A DNA stretch of 43,491 nucleotides. Origin: a virus. The DNA lies in IMG/VR virus record IMGVR_UViG_3300042888_000094, positions 1 through 43,491 of that record. One strand, written 5' to 3'. Shown here one piece after another: positions 7,836 through 16,764 of this stretch. Position numbers and translations under genes: made by a program. Each line of letters begins with the position of its first letter. The first letter of the stretch is position 1. The notes under the pieces were generated by a model, which saw only the letters and a program-made list of their open reading frames with translations, was not told the DNA's origin and made no database searches.

Positions 7836-9391
7836 TAAAGTTCGCCAAGACTTACGTTTGATTCAGTGAAACGAAATATTTCACTGGCAGTACCAGTAAG
7901 GATATTTAATCCACTACCGCCTTGACGGTAGAGAGTAGTAACTCGTGCAACCTTTACACCAGCAACTTGTGCAAGAACAAACTCAATATCTTGTGGGTAT
8001 ATGGTGTCTTGAAAGTTTACTCCAGTGTAACCAAACTCACTTAACAACTTAGATTTTATACTTAGTTCAAGTTCTGCAGTTGTGTATTGAGCAAGTTTTG
8101 TGTATTGAATTGCGATGATTACATCTACATAAGTAGGTGGCTGTATAGTGACTGTTGTCCCTAATAAAATTTTGTCTGCAAGGTAAGTTTCAACATCTTC
8201 TTTTAGACGAGTGTACTCTAGGGAAGGGTCACCTTCTTCATCAAGTCCTGGTTGTGGGTCTGTGTCTACTGAACTACGGCTTGGTGCAATGTGAACAGTT
8301 ACCGAAGTCCACACATCAGCAATCGCGCTTGCCTTTCCAACACCGCTTACACCTAAACAGAGGTCTGCATAATCTTGAAGAGTTACTGCCCTGTTGTTTG
8401 CACGAAGCGAGATTGGTGCTGAAGTTCTAATCTGGTCTGTGCTTTCTGGATCAGAACCACCGATAGCAGTGAACTCATTTGTTACATCAATTGTGCTCTG
8501 TAATGCAGTGGTTTGTCCCTCTGTTAATCCAGGGACATAAAAGAAGGTCTCAAGGGTGCCCGTGGTTATATTACCTATTTCCCCTCCACCTACTGTGTAC
8601 TTAGCACGAATCTCTGAGTAAGACGTTGGAATAACACCTGATATTCCATCACCAAAATTTACATACACAAAGTTGTCTTCGTCTAAATAAGTAGTAAATA
8701 CAAGGTCAGTTGGACCATAGTCAATCAGATGTTGTACCTCTAACCATTTAGAAAAAACATCTCCATCTTGTACATAGATTTCAATTGATCCGTCTACAAC
8801 GGGCGTCTCTCCTAGTTCAAAAATCATATTTGGTAATCCAGTGGATGTACCAATAAGTTCTCCATTTATGGTTGCGTTGTCAGCAATCAGAATGATAGAA
8901 CGTCCTTCGTATGCAGTTGTGTATGCTATTCCTGCAACTCCTTCTAGTTGCTCTGGTACCGCAATATCATTTGCGGTTGTAAAGTAAACAGTCTCTACAA
9001 TGTCGCCAGTGACTACAGTTCCAGACACAATAGTTCCAGCAGGTATTGTGACTTCGGTTTCCGATGTGTTTGTGAAGGTTAATGTTGTATACGCTTGACG
9101 ATACCCAGCAGGGGCATAGCCGTATGTTTGAGCAATATTTAACACGCTTTGTCGCTGTGTTGCTGTGCTGATAAATGACTCATTAGCATTACGGTCAATG
9201 TAATAAGAAATCAAGTCTCCCATGTAAGCAAAGGCTTCTACAAGAGCAACGCCAAAGTCTGCTGGGTCTGATGCAGTCCATTCAGGTATTCTGTTTTGAA
9301 TACGTGCAATTAGTTCAGAACGAATTGCATAGTAATCACGTCCTGTGTAGTCGATAGATACAGGGATATTAGATGCTGGTGTTACGCTCAC
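7835..9391 (-). CDS. Baseplate wedge protein J (gp6/gpJ-like)
   Basis: A 518-residue baseplate J family protein, normal in length. The N-terminus carries the family hallmark of an R-DY-AIR-E-L motif followed by 'DFGVALVEAFAYMGDLISYYID' (residues about 18-70). The middle contains the repeated beta domain (TIPAGTIVSGTVV), and the C-terminus holds the segment with ISLRANNRAVTLQDYADL. In contractile tails this protein forms the baseplate ring with gp25. It starts at GTG with a GAGGAGA SD and overlaps the gp25 gene by four bases. Confidence 0.9.
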   Translation of the reverse strand: MSVTPASNIPVSIDYTGRDYYAIRSELIARIQNRIPEWTASDPADFGVALVEAFAYMGDLISYYIDRNANESFISTATQRQSVLNIAQTYGYAPAGYRQAYTTLTFTNTSETEVTIPAGTIVSGTVVTGDIVETVYFTTANDIAVPEQLEGVAGIAYTTAYEGRSIILIADNATINGELIGTSTGLPNMIFELGETPVVDGSIEIYVQDGDVFSKWLEVQHLIDYGPTDLVFTTYLDEDNFVYVNFGDGISGVIPTSYSEIRAKYTVGGGEIGNITTGTLETFFYVPGLTEGQTTALQSTIDVTNEFTAIGGSDPESTDQIRTSAPISLRANNRAVTLQDYADLCLGVSGVGKASAIADVWTSVTVHIAPSRSSVDTDPQPGLDEEGDPSLEYTRLKEDVETYLADKILLGTTVTIQPPTYVDVIIAIQYTKLAQYTTAELELSIKSKLLSEFGYTGVNFQDTIYPQDIEFVLAQVAGVKVARVTTLYRQGGSGLNILTGTASEIFRFTESNVSLGEL

Positions 9392-9789
9392 AGGTTCTCC
9401 TCATACGGTGGAAGGTTTCCTCTTACAGTTACTATACCGATGGTGGTATCAACTACAAGATCATTAGGTAACTTATAAACAATTGTCACATTTATTACGT
9501 TTGTGTAAGAGTCAAAAGAACTGCTTACAGAGTCCAATGTTAATAGTGGAAGATGTTGATTAAATGCTTGGGTCGTTTCTATGGAGATCTCTTGCTCCGC
9601 AGCCTCCTGAGTATTGAACACGGAGTAGGGGATATTAGTCCCAAACTCAGGGCGCATTACTCTTTCCCTTAAGAAGGTACCAATAACAGACCGAACACGA
9701 TCAGCCCAAATTTTAGATTGGTCACTTGTCTGTGTAACTTTTCCATAAGGGTCAATAGAAAACGGCAGTGCCATAGTCTTTTCAGCCAT
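9388..9789 (-). CDS. Baseplate wedge protein (gp25/gpW-like)
   Basis: A 133-residue GPW/gp25-family protein that plugs onto the first sheath ring and connects it to the baseplate wedge. Family features are the strand MALPFSIDPYGKV, a helix, then the conserved RERVMRPEFGTNIPYSVF segment (about residues 38-60). A beta meander follows (INVTIVYKLPNDLVVDTTIG). The ATG overlaps the stop of the hub gene (TAATG). Order and size agree with P2-like and T4-like baseplates. Confidence 0.9.
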   Translation of the reverse strand: MAEKTMALPFSIDPYGKVTQTSDQSKIWADRVRSVIGTFLRERVMRPEFGTNIPYSVFNTQEAAEQEISIETTQAFNQHLPLLTLDSVSSSFDSYTNVINVTIVYKLPNDLVVDTTIGIVTVRGNLPPYEENL

Positions 9790-11042
9790 TATCTACCTAC
9801 CCATCTAGTTGGAGTCACTTTAAATCCTCCAGCATTTGCGGTTATCAAAGGTGCTGGAGCATTAAGTTTAGTGTATGTTGGTCGACTTGGAGCACCTGTT
9901 GTTAGTTCTTGGTTAACATTTCGAACAGGCACTAGACCTGCCTGTGTTGGACGAGTAGAACTTGGCTTATTTGCACCGACTCCATCAGTCATACATGTAA
10001 AGTCAACTTGATAACGACCATCAAAAGTTAAAAAATGCATAGAGCGTTTTATGACCCAGAAGCCGTCAGTTGATTCACCCGTTCCTGTTATCTCTATAGT
10101 GCGGTAGGGAGCGATACGTGGGTCTCCTTGACCCGAACCCTCAGCGTAGATTGAGAAACGTGACAGTTGAGCATGAGCATCAACAATGGTCTGTGCCATT
10201 GCAGGACTTGCGGTAATTGAGCCAGGAAGAGTCTCTTTAAAGAGTGGATCACGGGTATCTTTTCGGAGTCCTCGACCAACAGAGTTGGGGGAAGATGTTA
10301 CGGTGTAAGATCTACCTGTTACAGGATCAATACCTGAAAGACTCTTTTCTTTTCTTGTAAATGCACGGCTGTCAGAGAAATCCCCAAGACGTGGCTTGAA
10401 TACGTCTAGCGTTTGAGGTAGTACTTCTGAATACGGATTTCCATAGGAAAGGTTAAAAGACATCACAGGGATGGTGGTCATGAACTTGTCTATCATAATA
10501 TCTATAGGATGAAAATGAAGTTCTGTCTTGTTCATCTGTGCAACATACCCAAGACGAGACGCAAGTTCTTGGATCTTCTCCCAACGAGTATGCCCCGCTA
10601 GAGACTGTTGGTTAAAGATCATCTTGTGCGGAGTTACAAAAGGCTTTAACTTTAGGTTATTAGCAATTTCTGAAACAATGTCTGGTGCTGTCTTTTCTTT
10701 CCAAATCTTATTCCCGCCTTCTTTTAAGGCAAGGGAGGCGCCAATACAGCGAATAATTATAGGTCTAGAAAGACTTTGGTTTGCTGTGCTCATTCCATCA
10801 TAGACGTACCCATAAAAATTTTCTGAGGTCTTATCATTACTCCATTTAATTTCAACAGGCACACCAGTCTTTAAAGATTTTAAATAGAAGTTGCTGAATC
10901 GTGGGTAAGTCAACTCTACGATGTCTTGTTTTCCAGCCTCTTGGTATATCTTTATGCTCTGAGGAGTAACTGTCCAAGTTGGAAAATTTGGAAAAATAAC
11001 TTTAAACTTAGACCCAGTTCTATTTTGGACTGCTCTATTCAC
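9789..11042 (-). CDS. Baseplate hub protein (gp27/gpD-like, late control D type)
   Basis: A 417-residue protein resembling the gpD/VgrG N-terminal (gp27-type) hub. It has an early beta domain (QDIVELTYPRFSNFYLKSLK), a central segment with APDIVSEIANNLKLKPFV and RWEKIQELASRLGYVAQ characteristic of the family, and a C-terminal beta part (DGFWVIKRSMHFLTFDGRYQ). It should form the trimeric ring through which the tube connects to the spike. It has a GTG start with an eight-base overlap with the LysM gene and an AAGGA SD. Confidence 0.8.
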   Translation of the reverse strand: MNRAVQNRTGSKFKVIFPNFPTWTVTPQSIKIYQEAGKQDIVELTYPRFSNFYLKSLKTGVPVEIKWSNDKTSENFYGYVYDGMSTANQSLSRPIIIRCIGASLALKEGGNKIWKEKTAPDIVSEIANNLKLKPFVTPHKMIFNQQSLAGHTRWEKIQELASRLGYVAQMNKTELHFHPIDIMIDKFMTTIPVMSFNLSYGNPYSEVLPQTLDVFKPRLGDFSDSRAFTRKEKSLSGIDPVTGRSYTVTSSPNSVGRGLRKDTRDPLFKETLPGSITASPAMAQTIVDAHAQLSRFSIYAEGSGQGDPRIAPYRTIEITGTGESTDGFWVIKRSMHFLTFDGRYQVDFTCMTDGVGANKPSSTRPTQAGLVPVRNVNQELTTGAPSRPTYTKLNAPAPLITANAGGFKVTPTRWVGR

Positions 11043-11310
11043 GAGGAATCCTTATCTGTGTTCCAGGATTTATTGCAAATGGGTCTAATATTTCTGGGTT
11101 TATATCAAGAATTTGCCACCATAAATCAGATGACCCAAGAAACTGTAAGGCTAGATCATCTAGGCGGTCTGTTTCTACCCAATCATAGTTAAAAAAAGTT
11201 GAGTAGTATGAAGGAAAATTACGTGACACAGTGAGTTGATAAGAGCCATTTCTTGCATCATATGCTTTGTAAATTGTGCCGTCTACATAACGGCTATCTA
11301 GAAATATCAT
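11035..11310 (-). CDS. LysM-like baseplate protein (gp53-like)
   Basis: A 91-residue protein whose C-terminal half reads as a LysM-type domain (LWWQILDINPEILDPFAI followed by PGTQIRIPRE). Such short proteins sit next to the hub in contractile injection systems and in T4-like baseplates (gp53). The N-terminal half (SRYVDGTIYKAYDARNGSYQ) is a beta hairpin with an unusual run of aromatics (SYYSTFFNYDW). In this setting the LysM fold is used for protein-protein contact rather than peptidoglycan binding, although binding is not excluded. Confidence 0.75.
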   Translation of the reverse strand: MIFLDSRYVDGTIYKAYDARNGSYQLTVSRNFPSYYSTFFNYDWVETDRLDDLALQFLGSSDLWWQILDINPEILDPFAINPGTQIRIPRE

Positions 11311-11312
11311 AG

Positions 11313-12671
11313 TTATCGATTACCCGTCAATCCCGCTAATTTTGCTGGGTCTGATATCCCATACAGTTGACCATTAGTTCCGACTCCAGACCCTGTTGTT
11401 GTTTCAGGGCCATCATTCATTCGTGAGCAGGTTATCTTGACGCTGGAGAAGATAGGGACCATTCGGTCGTTAAACATTATGTGGTTAACCGCAAACTCTC
11501 CAATACGAACTCTATAACGCATTGCATTTCCTAAATGTAATTCTACAAATTGTGGACGCATCCATGCACGGTCTGCTGTACTCCCATTTAAACCCGAAAC
11601 AAAAGTTCCAGAAGGACCATTGACAGTCTTAAAGAAGTACTCGAGGTCATACATTGTTCCTTTTTGATAGATTTCTTTCAAGTCTTCTGGACTCACATCA
11701 AGTGGATAAGGGCTTTTTGCAGAAGGTCTTAACCCAGTCTCGTCTAAATAATTAAAATCAGCAATACGATTTAATACTAACTCAAATGACACAGTGCTGG
11801 ACATTAACGCGGTAGACACAACTTGAAACTTATCAAGTTGACTTGCTTGAAAGGTAGGGTCCATAGAATTCATTAGACCCCAAGCCATACTTACAGTGTT
11901 TGGGTTGTAGAGAAACTTAAACCCATACTTCTGTAAATCAAACTTACTATCCGCAAAGTCAGTACTGGTAAATGATTGCAAGAATTTTTTATCCATTTGG
12001 ATAGTTCCACGTCCACCTTGAACTCCTTGCCAGGCTTGTCGTGCATCTGTAAAGTTTCCTTGGTCAACATGATTACCATCTAGTAACCGACTCTGTATAT
12101 TTTCCATTCCAAAATAAGCAGAGTTAACCATAGGTGCGTTGTACTTATAGTCAGCAGAGAATGCTTTCTTTTCTCCTTTTGGCGCTGTTTTGTCTTTCTT
12201 TTTCTTTTCTTCTGCTGTTAACTTCTTTTTAGCCTCAGCCAGAGAAGTAGGAAAAAGTAATGGATTTGCATCTGTAAGTTGTTTTCTTATAGTCTTTATC
12301 TGTGCTTCAGCATTTGAAATTACAAGATTTTTTTTAGCCACTACCGCTTGGTGTGGCGCCAATAAAGATAAGATTTGATTCAAGGTCGTTGTGTCTGATC
12401 CACTTGGATAACCAGGCTCATTCTTATGGGCTCTGACGTAGGCATTATAAGCACTTTGATATTGGTTTACCAAGACCTCGGCTGCAAGCAAGTCTTTTGT
12501 TGCTGGACCAATAATTCTTTGAGTTATGTCAGTTATAGATTTGTTTAGTTGATTGTTTAATGCTTTCTTTTCATCTTCTGCTTTTTTAGCAGCACTACGC
12601 GCATTATCAGCCGCTCTCCATTTTGCAGTGTTGGCTTTATAATTTGCCTCAAATTCAGATTGAGTACTCAC
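11313..12671 (-). CDS. Baseplate/tube-initiator-like protein with N-terminal coiled coil
   Basis: A 452-residue protein. The first 170 residues are a long, very Lys/Ala/Glu-rich helical region with coiled-coil character (AAKKAEDEKKALNNQLNKSI, and KKLTAEEKKKKDKTAPKGEK). The C-terminal part (about 240-430) resembles contractile-injection-system tube/baseplate proteins that pair with a LysM protein (YGFKFLYNPNTVSMAWGLM, VSFELVLNRIADFNYLDETG, and VRIGEFAVNHIMFNDRMVPI). The GTG start overlaps the tape measure stop by one base. It probably connects tube to hub. The long coiled coil is unusual and might contact the tape measure. Confidence 0.65.
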   Translation of the reverse strand: MSTQSEFEANYKANTAKWRAADNARSAAKKAEDEKKALNNQLNKSITDITQRIIGPATKDLLAAEVLVNQYQSAYNAYVRAHKNEPGYPSGSDTTTLNQILSLLAPHQAVVAKKNLVISNAEAQIKTIRKQLTDANPLLFPTSLAEAKKKLTAEEKKKKDKTAPKGEKKAFSADYKYNAPMVNSAYFGMENIQSRLLDGNHVDQGNFTDARQAWQGVQGGRGTIQMDKKFLQSFTSTDFADSKFDLQKYGFKFLYNPNTVSMAWGLMNSMDPTFQASQLDKFQVVSTALMSSTVSFELVLNRIADFNYLDETGLRPSAKSPYPLDVSPEDLKEIYQKGTMYDLEYFFKTVNGPSGTFVSGLNGSTADRAWMRPQFVELHLGNAMRYRVRIGEFAVNHIMFNDRMVPIFSSVKITCSRMNDGPETTTGSGVGTNGQLYGISDPAKLAGLTGNR

Positions 12672-15169
12672 TATGAACTCCCCATTCTTGAAATCTCATT
12701 GTCGTTATCGAGGTAGGTCTTTACTAATTTTGCAAAGTGCATTGCTTCTTGCTCTGTAGCACGCTCAATTTTAAGAGTTACATTTACAGTATTGTTGCCT
12801 TGAGCAACCATTGGTGTAGTTGGCATCGAGGCACCGTAACCAGAAGTTCCTCCTCCACTAGGTCCACGATTAAAGTTGAACTTGTACGGGCTCTTTCCTT
12901 TTTCTCCTTGTACCCATGCAGAATTCTGAATATTCTTGAAGGTATCAGTGTATGGAACACCAGCCTTTAATCCTTCAAGAATAGCAGTGTAACCACGTTC
13001 ATTAGCACGATTTCCTGTTAATGTTGCAAGGGTTGCAGCAACTCCTTGCTGTGAATCTACATATTTCTTTACTCCAACTTTGTTTCTACTGACAGCACCT
13101 GGCATATCAAGGGTTGTGTTTAGTGGGTTGTTGTTAACTGATGGATCAACTCTACCGCTTTCAAAACGAGCCCACTCAGTCATTGCGTAAATGTTGTCTT
13201 TTGTAATAGGTGCACCAGCAGAAGTTAAGAATGCTTTTGCCCATTCAGCCGCTCCTGGGCCCGCTGCACCAACAGCGTTAGTAGCAACAGTTGATTTAGC
13301 CGCTGGGGCTGTGCTTGATGTCCCTGTTTTACTTGATTTACTTGAGGTTGTTCCTAATAAATCTGACGATGTAGGGATGATTGATGCGTAAGCAATATTT
13401 AAAAGAGAGTTTGATGATCCACCAGACAGGTACTTGTTTGGATCTACTGGGTTGTTCTTTCCTTTACGCATTTCAAAGTGTAGGTGAGGCCCATCAACGT
13501 TTCCTGAATCACCTGACTTACCAATTCTTTGACCAAGTTTTACTGCTTCTCCAACTTTTACAGAACGTACACTTAGGTGTGCGTAGATAGTCTGTGTTCC
13601 ATCAGCGTGATCAATCATTACTGAAGTTCCGTAGTCAGCATTTAAATCAACTTGTGAAACTACTCCATCAGCGTAGGCAACTGTTACTGGGGTTCCCTTA
13701 GCAACTGCGTAATCCATACCTGTGTGTGTTCCACCTGTTGACGCCCAAACTCCTGAGTTGTCAGTTGCACCATAGCCAGCACTGACTGCTGCTCCTGCGA
13801 CAGGACTTCCTCCACCACTTCGACCACGGTTACCAACACCAAAAGATGCACCGTAGCCAGTTGTTCCACCGCCTCCGCTTGTAAGAAGTGAGACACCAGC
13901 AGTAGCAGCCGCAACTCCTCCCACTCCTCCAGTAACTGCCCCAATTGCAGGAGAACCAGCAATTAAAGCAACACCAGCGGCTTTCTTCAGGATGCTTGCA
14001 ATTCCAGCACCAGCAGTTCCAATCCCAGCACCTGCGTTTGTTCCACCAACGCCACCAAGATAACCTTTTAGTTGTCCTAAAGGCTCAACAACGTTAGAAA
14101 GTGCCCTATTAAATGCTTCTACTGTGTCTGCTGCGTTTTCAAATCCTTTTATCATTCGATCTTCGGACTTAGTCATCAACGAAGTTTGTGAGGCGTTCAT
14201 GCGACCTGCAGCAGTAAGGGCGGTGTTCTCGTTGCCCTTCATTGGCTTTGCTTTAGATAAGTCAGGATTACGACCAGATGCGATATCAATCATTGACTGG
14301 TACAAGATCTCTTGCTGTGCAGCATCAAAGCCCATAGTAGAAAGGTTGGCTCCTAGAGCACCCTTCTGGTATGAGCGACGCACATCTTCAGTAGAAACTT
14401 TTGCTCCACCAGTCATGTAGTTCATTAATTCTTTAGCAAGTTGACCTGTGGTCTTTTCTTTACCGCCTGCAGTCGTAGTGCTAATTCCATATTGGAATAA
14501 GTTTGCTCCCATACCACCAGACTGAAATCCAGCAATTGCTTGAGTAGCCGCAGCATTTTCCATCCCAAGATATTTATAGGCTCCGCCCACTTGTGCTGCT
14601 ACTTGTTTGTAGTTTGCACTTCCTGGGGTGTACCCACGACCAGCCAGCATCGCAGCAACAACTGAGTCTGACCCAACGCTAGACAATCCGCCGCCCATAG
14701 CGCCAAATGTTGCACGCTCTAGTTGGTTGCGGTTGATCCCTGGAGCACGAAGTCCTGCCTGGTAATAGCCAACAGAACGCTGCAAAGTAAGTGCGACATC
14801 AGGAGTGGCAGCATATGCCCCCGCAGCCATTGAGAAGCCTGCGCCTACTGCACCAGTGGCTATTTGACCACCAGTACTTTGAGCAAAGGAACTGAACTTA
14901 CCCATGCTCCTAGAGATAAGGTTGCCACCACCTGCAGCAGCACCCTCACCAAAATTAGCGCCGTCTGCTCCAGTACCTACTCGGTTGGAAGACTTACCAA
15001 GATTCATAGATCCACCAACGGTGCTTACTGCACCCTTGGCATCTTTGAGCGTCTTTCCTGCAACGATGTTTACTTTAGCAAGTGCTGCGTAGAGTTCGTT
15101 GACGTGCTTGGTTAAGCCAGTTACGCCTTCGGATAACGACTTAATATTCGCTACCATTTTGTTAGCCAT
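12671..15169 (-). CDS. Tape measure protein with M23 peptidase and lysozyme-like region
   Basis: At 832 residues this is the longest tail gene, placed after the tail assembly chaperone as expected. Residues 1-390 are helical, Ala/Gly-rich tape measure sequence. About 395-430 is a hydrophobic Gly/Ala stretch that may insert into membrane. About 470-580 is an M23/LytM metallopeptidase with all zinc ligands visible: HTGMD (H and D near 483-487) and GPHLHFEM near 563. About 640-770 resembles a lysozyme-superfamily domain (YAMTEWARFESGRVDPSVNN, then NPLNTT). The end is a short beta segment. It should fix tail length and cut peptidoglycan during DNA entry. SD AAAGGA precedes ATG. Confidence 0.85.
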   Translation of the reverse strand: MANKMVANIKSLSEGVTGLTKHVNELYAALAKVNIVAGKTLKDAKGAVSTVGGSMNLGKSSNRVGTGADGANFGEGAAAGGGNLISRSMGKFSSFAQSTGGQIATGAVGAGFSMAAGAYAATPDVALTLQRSVGYYQAGLRAPGINRNQLERATFGAMGGGLSSVGSDSVVAAMLAGRGYTPGSANYKQVAAQVGGAYKYLGMENAAATQAIAGFQSGGMGANLFQYGISTTTAGGKEKTTGQLAKELMNYMTGGAKVSTEDVRRSYQKGALGANLSTMGFDAAQQEILYQSMIDIASGRNPDLSKAKPMKGNENTALTAAGRMNASQTSLMTKSEDRMIKGFENAADTVEAFNRALSNVVEPLGQLKGYLGGVGGTNAGAGIGTAGAGIASILKKAAGVALIAGSPAIGAVTGGVGGVAAATAGVSLLTSGGGGTTGYGASFGVGNRGRSGGGSPVAGAAVSAGYGATDNSGVWASTGGTHTGMDYAVAKGTPVTVAYADGVVSQVDLNADYGTSVMIDHADGTQTIYAHLSVRSVKVGEAVKLGQRIGKSGDSGNVDGPHLHFEMRKGKNNPVDPNKYLSGGSSNSLLNIAYASIIPTSSDLLGTTSSKSSKTGTSSTAPAAKSTVATNAVGAAGPGAAEWAKAFLTSAGAPITKDNIYAMTEWARFESGRVDPSVNNNPLNTTLDMPGAVSRNKVGVKKYVDSQQGVAATLATLTGNRANERGYTAILEGLKAGVPYTDTFKNIQNSAWVQGEKGKSPYKFNFNRGPSGGGTSGYGASMPTTPMVAQGNNTVNVTLKIERATEQEAMHFAKLVKTYLDNDNEISRMGSS

Positions 15170-15171
15170 CG

Positions 15172-15297
15172 TTAATCCTTTCTACTGGTGTAACTGGCTA
15201 TCTCTAACCAATTCTTACGTTCTCTGTTAGTTAATTCTTTTATCTCTGTCAAGGTCCAACCCATGTATTCGTTGGTAAGTACTGACCATTCAGCCAT
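15172..15297 (-). CDS. C-terminal extension of the tail assembly chaperone, probably reached by frameshift
   Basis: This short frame lies between the zinc-ribbon chaperone and the tape measure and is +1 relative to the chaperone frame. The 41 codons from the internal ATG encode MAEWSVLTNEYMGWTLTEIK and a following helix (ELTNRERKNWLEIA). Tail assembly chaperone extensions in many phages look like this. The internal ATG has no SD (preceding bases CACCAGCCTA), so independent initiation is doubtful. The frame is open upstream through the chaperone's UUC-UAG end. A +1 slip there would add 49 residues, giving a 319-residue long form. Coordinates given are those of the internal ATG. Confidence 0.55.
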   Translation of the reverse strand: MAEWSVLTNEYMGWTLTEIKELTNRERKNWLEIASYTSRKD

Positions 15298-15319
15298 TAG
15301 GCTGGTGTACGGGACGGTA

Positions 15320-16132
15320 CTAGAATTGAAATAAGGTCCCGAAATTAACGGGAACAGATACCTCGCCTTCGCAATCAGGGCATGTGACCTTGACGTCATC
15401 AAATTGCGGTCCCACTAAACGCTTATTGATTGCCTCATTGATTTTGCGGCGATCTACAAGTCCTAGATTCTGTACTTGCAATTTGCTTAGTACTGGAGAG
15501 TTATCAATCTTCATGACTGTGTTCTCCAACATAATTGTACTTAATTCTGCTGCGCTCTTATCGGAATTAAGAATCATTTCTTTCTGTGTAATTCCTGTTG
15601 GAAGTTGAACAGTGAACGTATTCTTTTTTCCTTGTACTGTAAAAATTCGGTCATTGATTGGGTCTAGCAAAGACTTAACCTTTATGTCTTCATCGATGTC
15701 GATCTCTACTTGCTTTACATCTCCACAGCCAACACAGAACCCTGAGAGTTCTGCAGTCTTACCGAAGGTTGCTTTGAAGATGGCTAGTAGTAACATGTCT
15801 CTATCTCCAGAGAGAAGTTGGTCTAATAACTTCTCATCTGCCTTGTGGTTTCCCACACGAATAACTCCACGCTGCAAGATAGTAAGTACTGCTTTTCCAA
15901 TGTTAGAAGCACGAGCAATCGCTTCTTCATCTGAACCATTAAGTTCTCGTACCTCTGCATCAGTAATGACCTCCCCAGCGGCTGTTAGATAGCCGCCAGG
16001 GAGAGTCAATGATGTGTCTGAAGGAGGAACGATGTTTACTTCTGATTGCTCTGGCGCTTCCGCCAGTGCAGAGTTGATCAAGTTATTAGCCAATGCGGGA
16101 TTAGCCGCTGCACTTATTGTGTTCGTTGTCAT
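15320..16132 (-). CDS. Tail assembly chaperone / baseplate-hub assembly-like protein with zinc ribbon
   Basis: A 270-residue protein between the tube and tape measure genes, the position of tail assembly chaperones. It has a variable N-terminus, then helical segments (EEAIARASNIGKAVLTILQR). Two CxxC pairs, C133-x2-C136 (CVGCGD) and C251-x2-C254 (CPDCEG), probably form one zinc site. Comparable zinc-ribbon proteins occur in T4-like baseplate assembly (gp26-type) and in other myoviruses. An AAAGGA SD supports the start. The C-terminus overlaps a second frame that probably extends it by frameshift. Confidence 0.7.
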   Translation of the reverse strand: MTTNTISAAANPALANNLINSALAEAPEQSEVNIVPPSDTSLTLPGGYLTAAGEVITDAEVRELNGSDEEAIARASNIGKAVLTILQRGVIRVGNHKADEKLLDQLLSGDRDMLLLAIFKATFGKTAELSGFCVGCGDVKQVEIDIDEDIKVKSLLDPINDRIFTVQGKKNTFTVQLPTGITQKEMILNSDKSAAELSTIMLENTVMKIDNSPVLSKLQVQNLGLVDRRKINEAINKRLVGPQFDDVKVTCPDCEGEVSVPVNFGTLFQF

Positions 16133-16144
16133 CTTAGTCCTTTG

Positions 16145-16744
16145 TTAGAATGGTGCTGCTGAAGTAGTTGGGTTTCCTGCCCAGTTGACATCAAAGCCTT
16201 CGTGTACAAGTGTCATTTGTTCTACGAACAAAGCATTGTCACCAGCGTTGAGGTCAGAGTATGCAACTGCTGTTGGCCATGCGTTGTACACATGAAAACG
16301 CATTGCAGTGTGGTCTGTTGTTGAAGCGTTATCTCCTGTACCTGCTGCAGGAATTGGGTGTGATAAAACCTGGATCTCTAGATCGCAACGAAAGTTTTGA
16401 GCGGCAGTACGTGTAGAGCCACCAGCATTTACAGTTGCAAATAGATTACGCATCCAGTCCCAGTTCTGCTGAGTACCGAGGATTACACCACGTTGTAGTG
16501 TGATTGGTGTGAAAGTTGTCTGACCAGGAATCTGGTGGACTGTGGTGTTATACCCACCTTCACGGTAAGGAATAGAGTCAGTAGCAACTGACATTCCTGA
16601 TACTGAAGTAAATCCAAAGGTTGCGGTCTTCAAACCAATGAGGGTTGTGTTACCTGTGTCCTGTGGAATGAATGTAACCAAGAAACGAAAGTTACGTAAT
16701 GGATCTGTAACTAGCGTTGAACGGTTATTGATGATTGTTGCCAT
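16145..16744 (-). CDS. Tail tube protein (gp19-like)
   Basis: A 199-residue tube protein of the gp19/contractile-tube family. It starts with the typical DPLRNFRFLVTF strand, followed by FTSVSGMSVATDSIPYREGG (the family's 'V-G-ξ-E-Y-R-E-G' loop region, here with IPYREGG). Next is ITLQRGVILGTQQNWDWM, a nearly invariant family element, and a final strand with MRFHVYNAWPTAVAYSDLN. It polymerises inside the sheath to form the DNA channel. The gene follows the sheath gene at once, with a GGAG SD. Confidence 0.92.
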   Translation of the reverse strand: MATIINNRSTLVTDPLRNFRFLVTFIPQDTGNTTLIGLKTATFGFTSVSGMSVATDSIPYREGGYNTTVHQIPGQTTFTPITLQRGVILGTQQNWDWMRNLFATVNAGGSTRTAAQNFRCDLEIQVLSHPIPAAGTGDNASTTDHTAMRFHVYNAWPTAVAYSDLNAGDNALFVEQMTLVHEGFDVNWAGNPTTSAAPF

Positions 16745-16764
16745 TTAGGTTTTTCTCCTTCGGA

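Noticed and set aside
15298-15402. Independent start of the short chaperone-extension frame at the double ATG near 15402
   Set aside because: No ribosome binding site, and the residues before MAEW are an out-of-frame reading of the zinc-ribbon codons of the chaperone.
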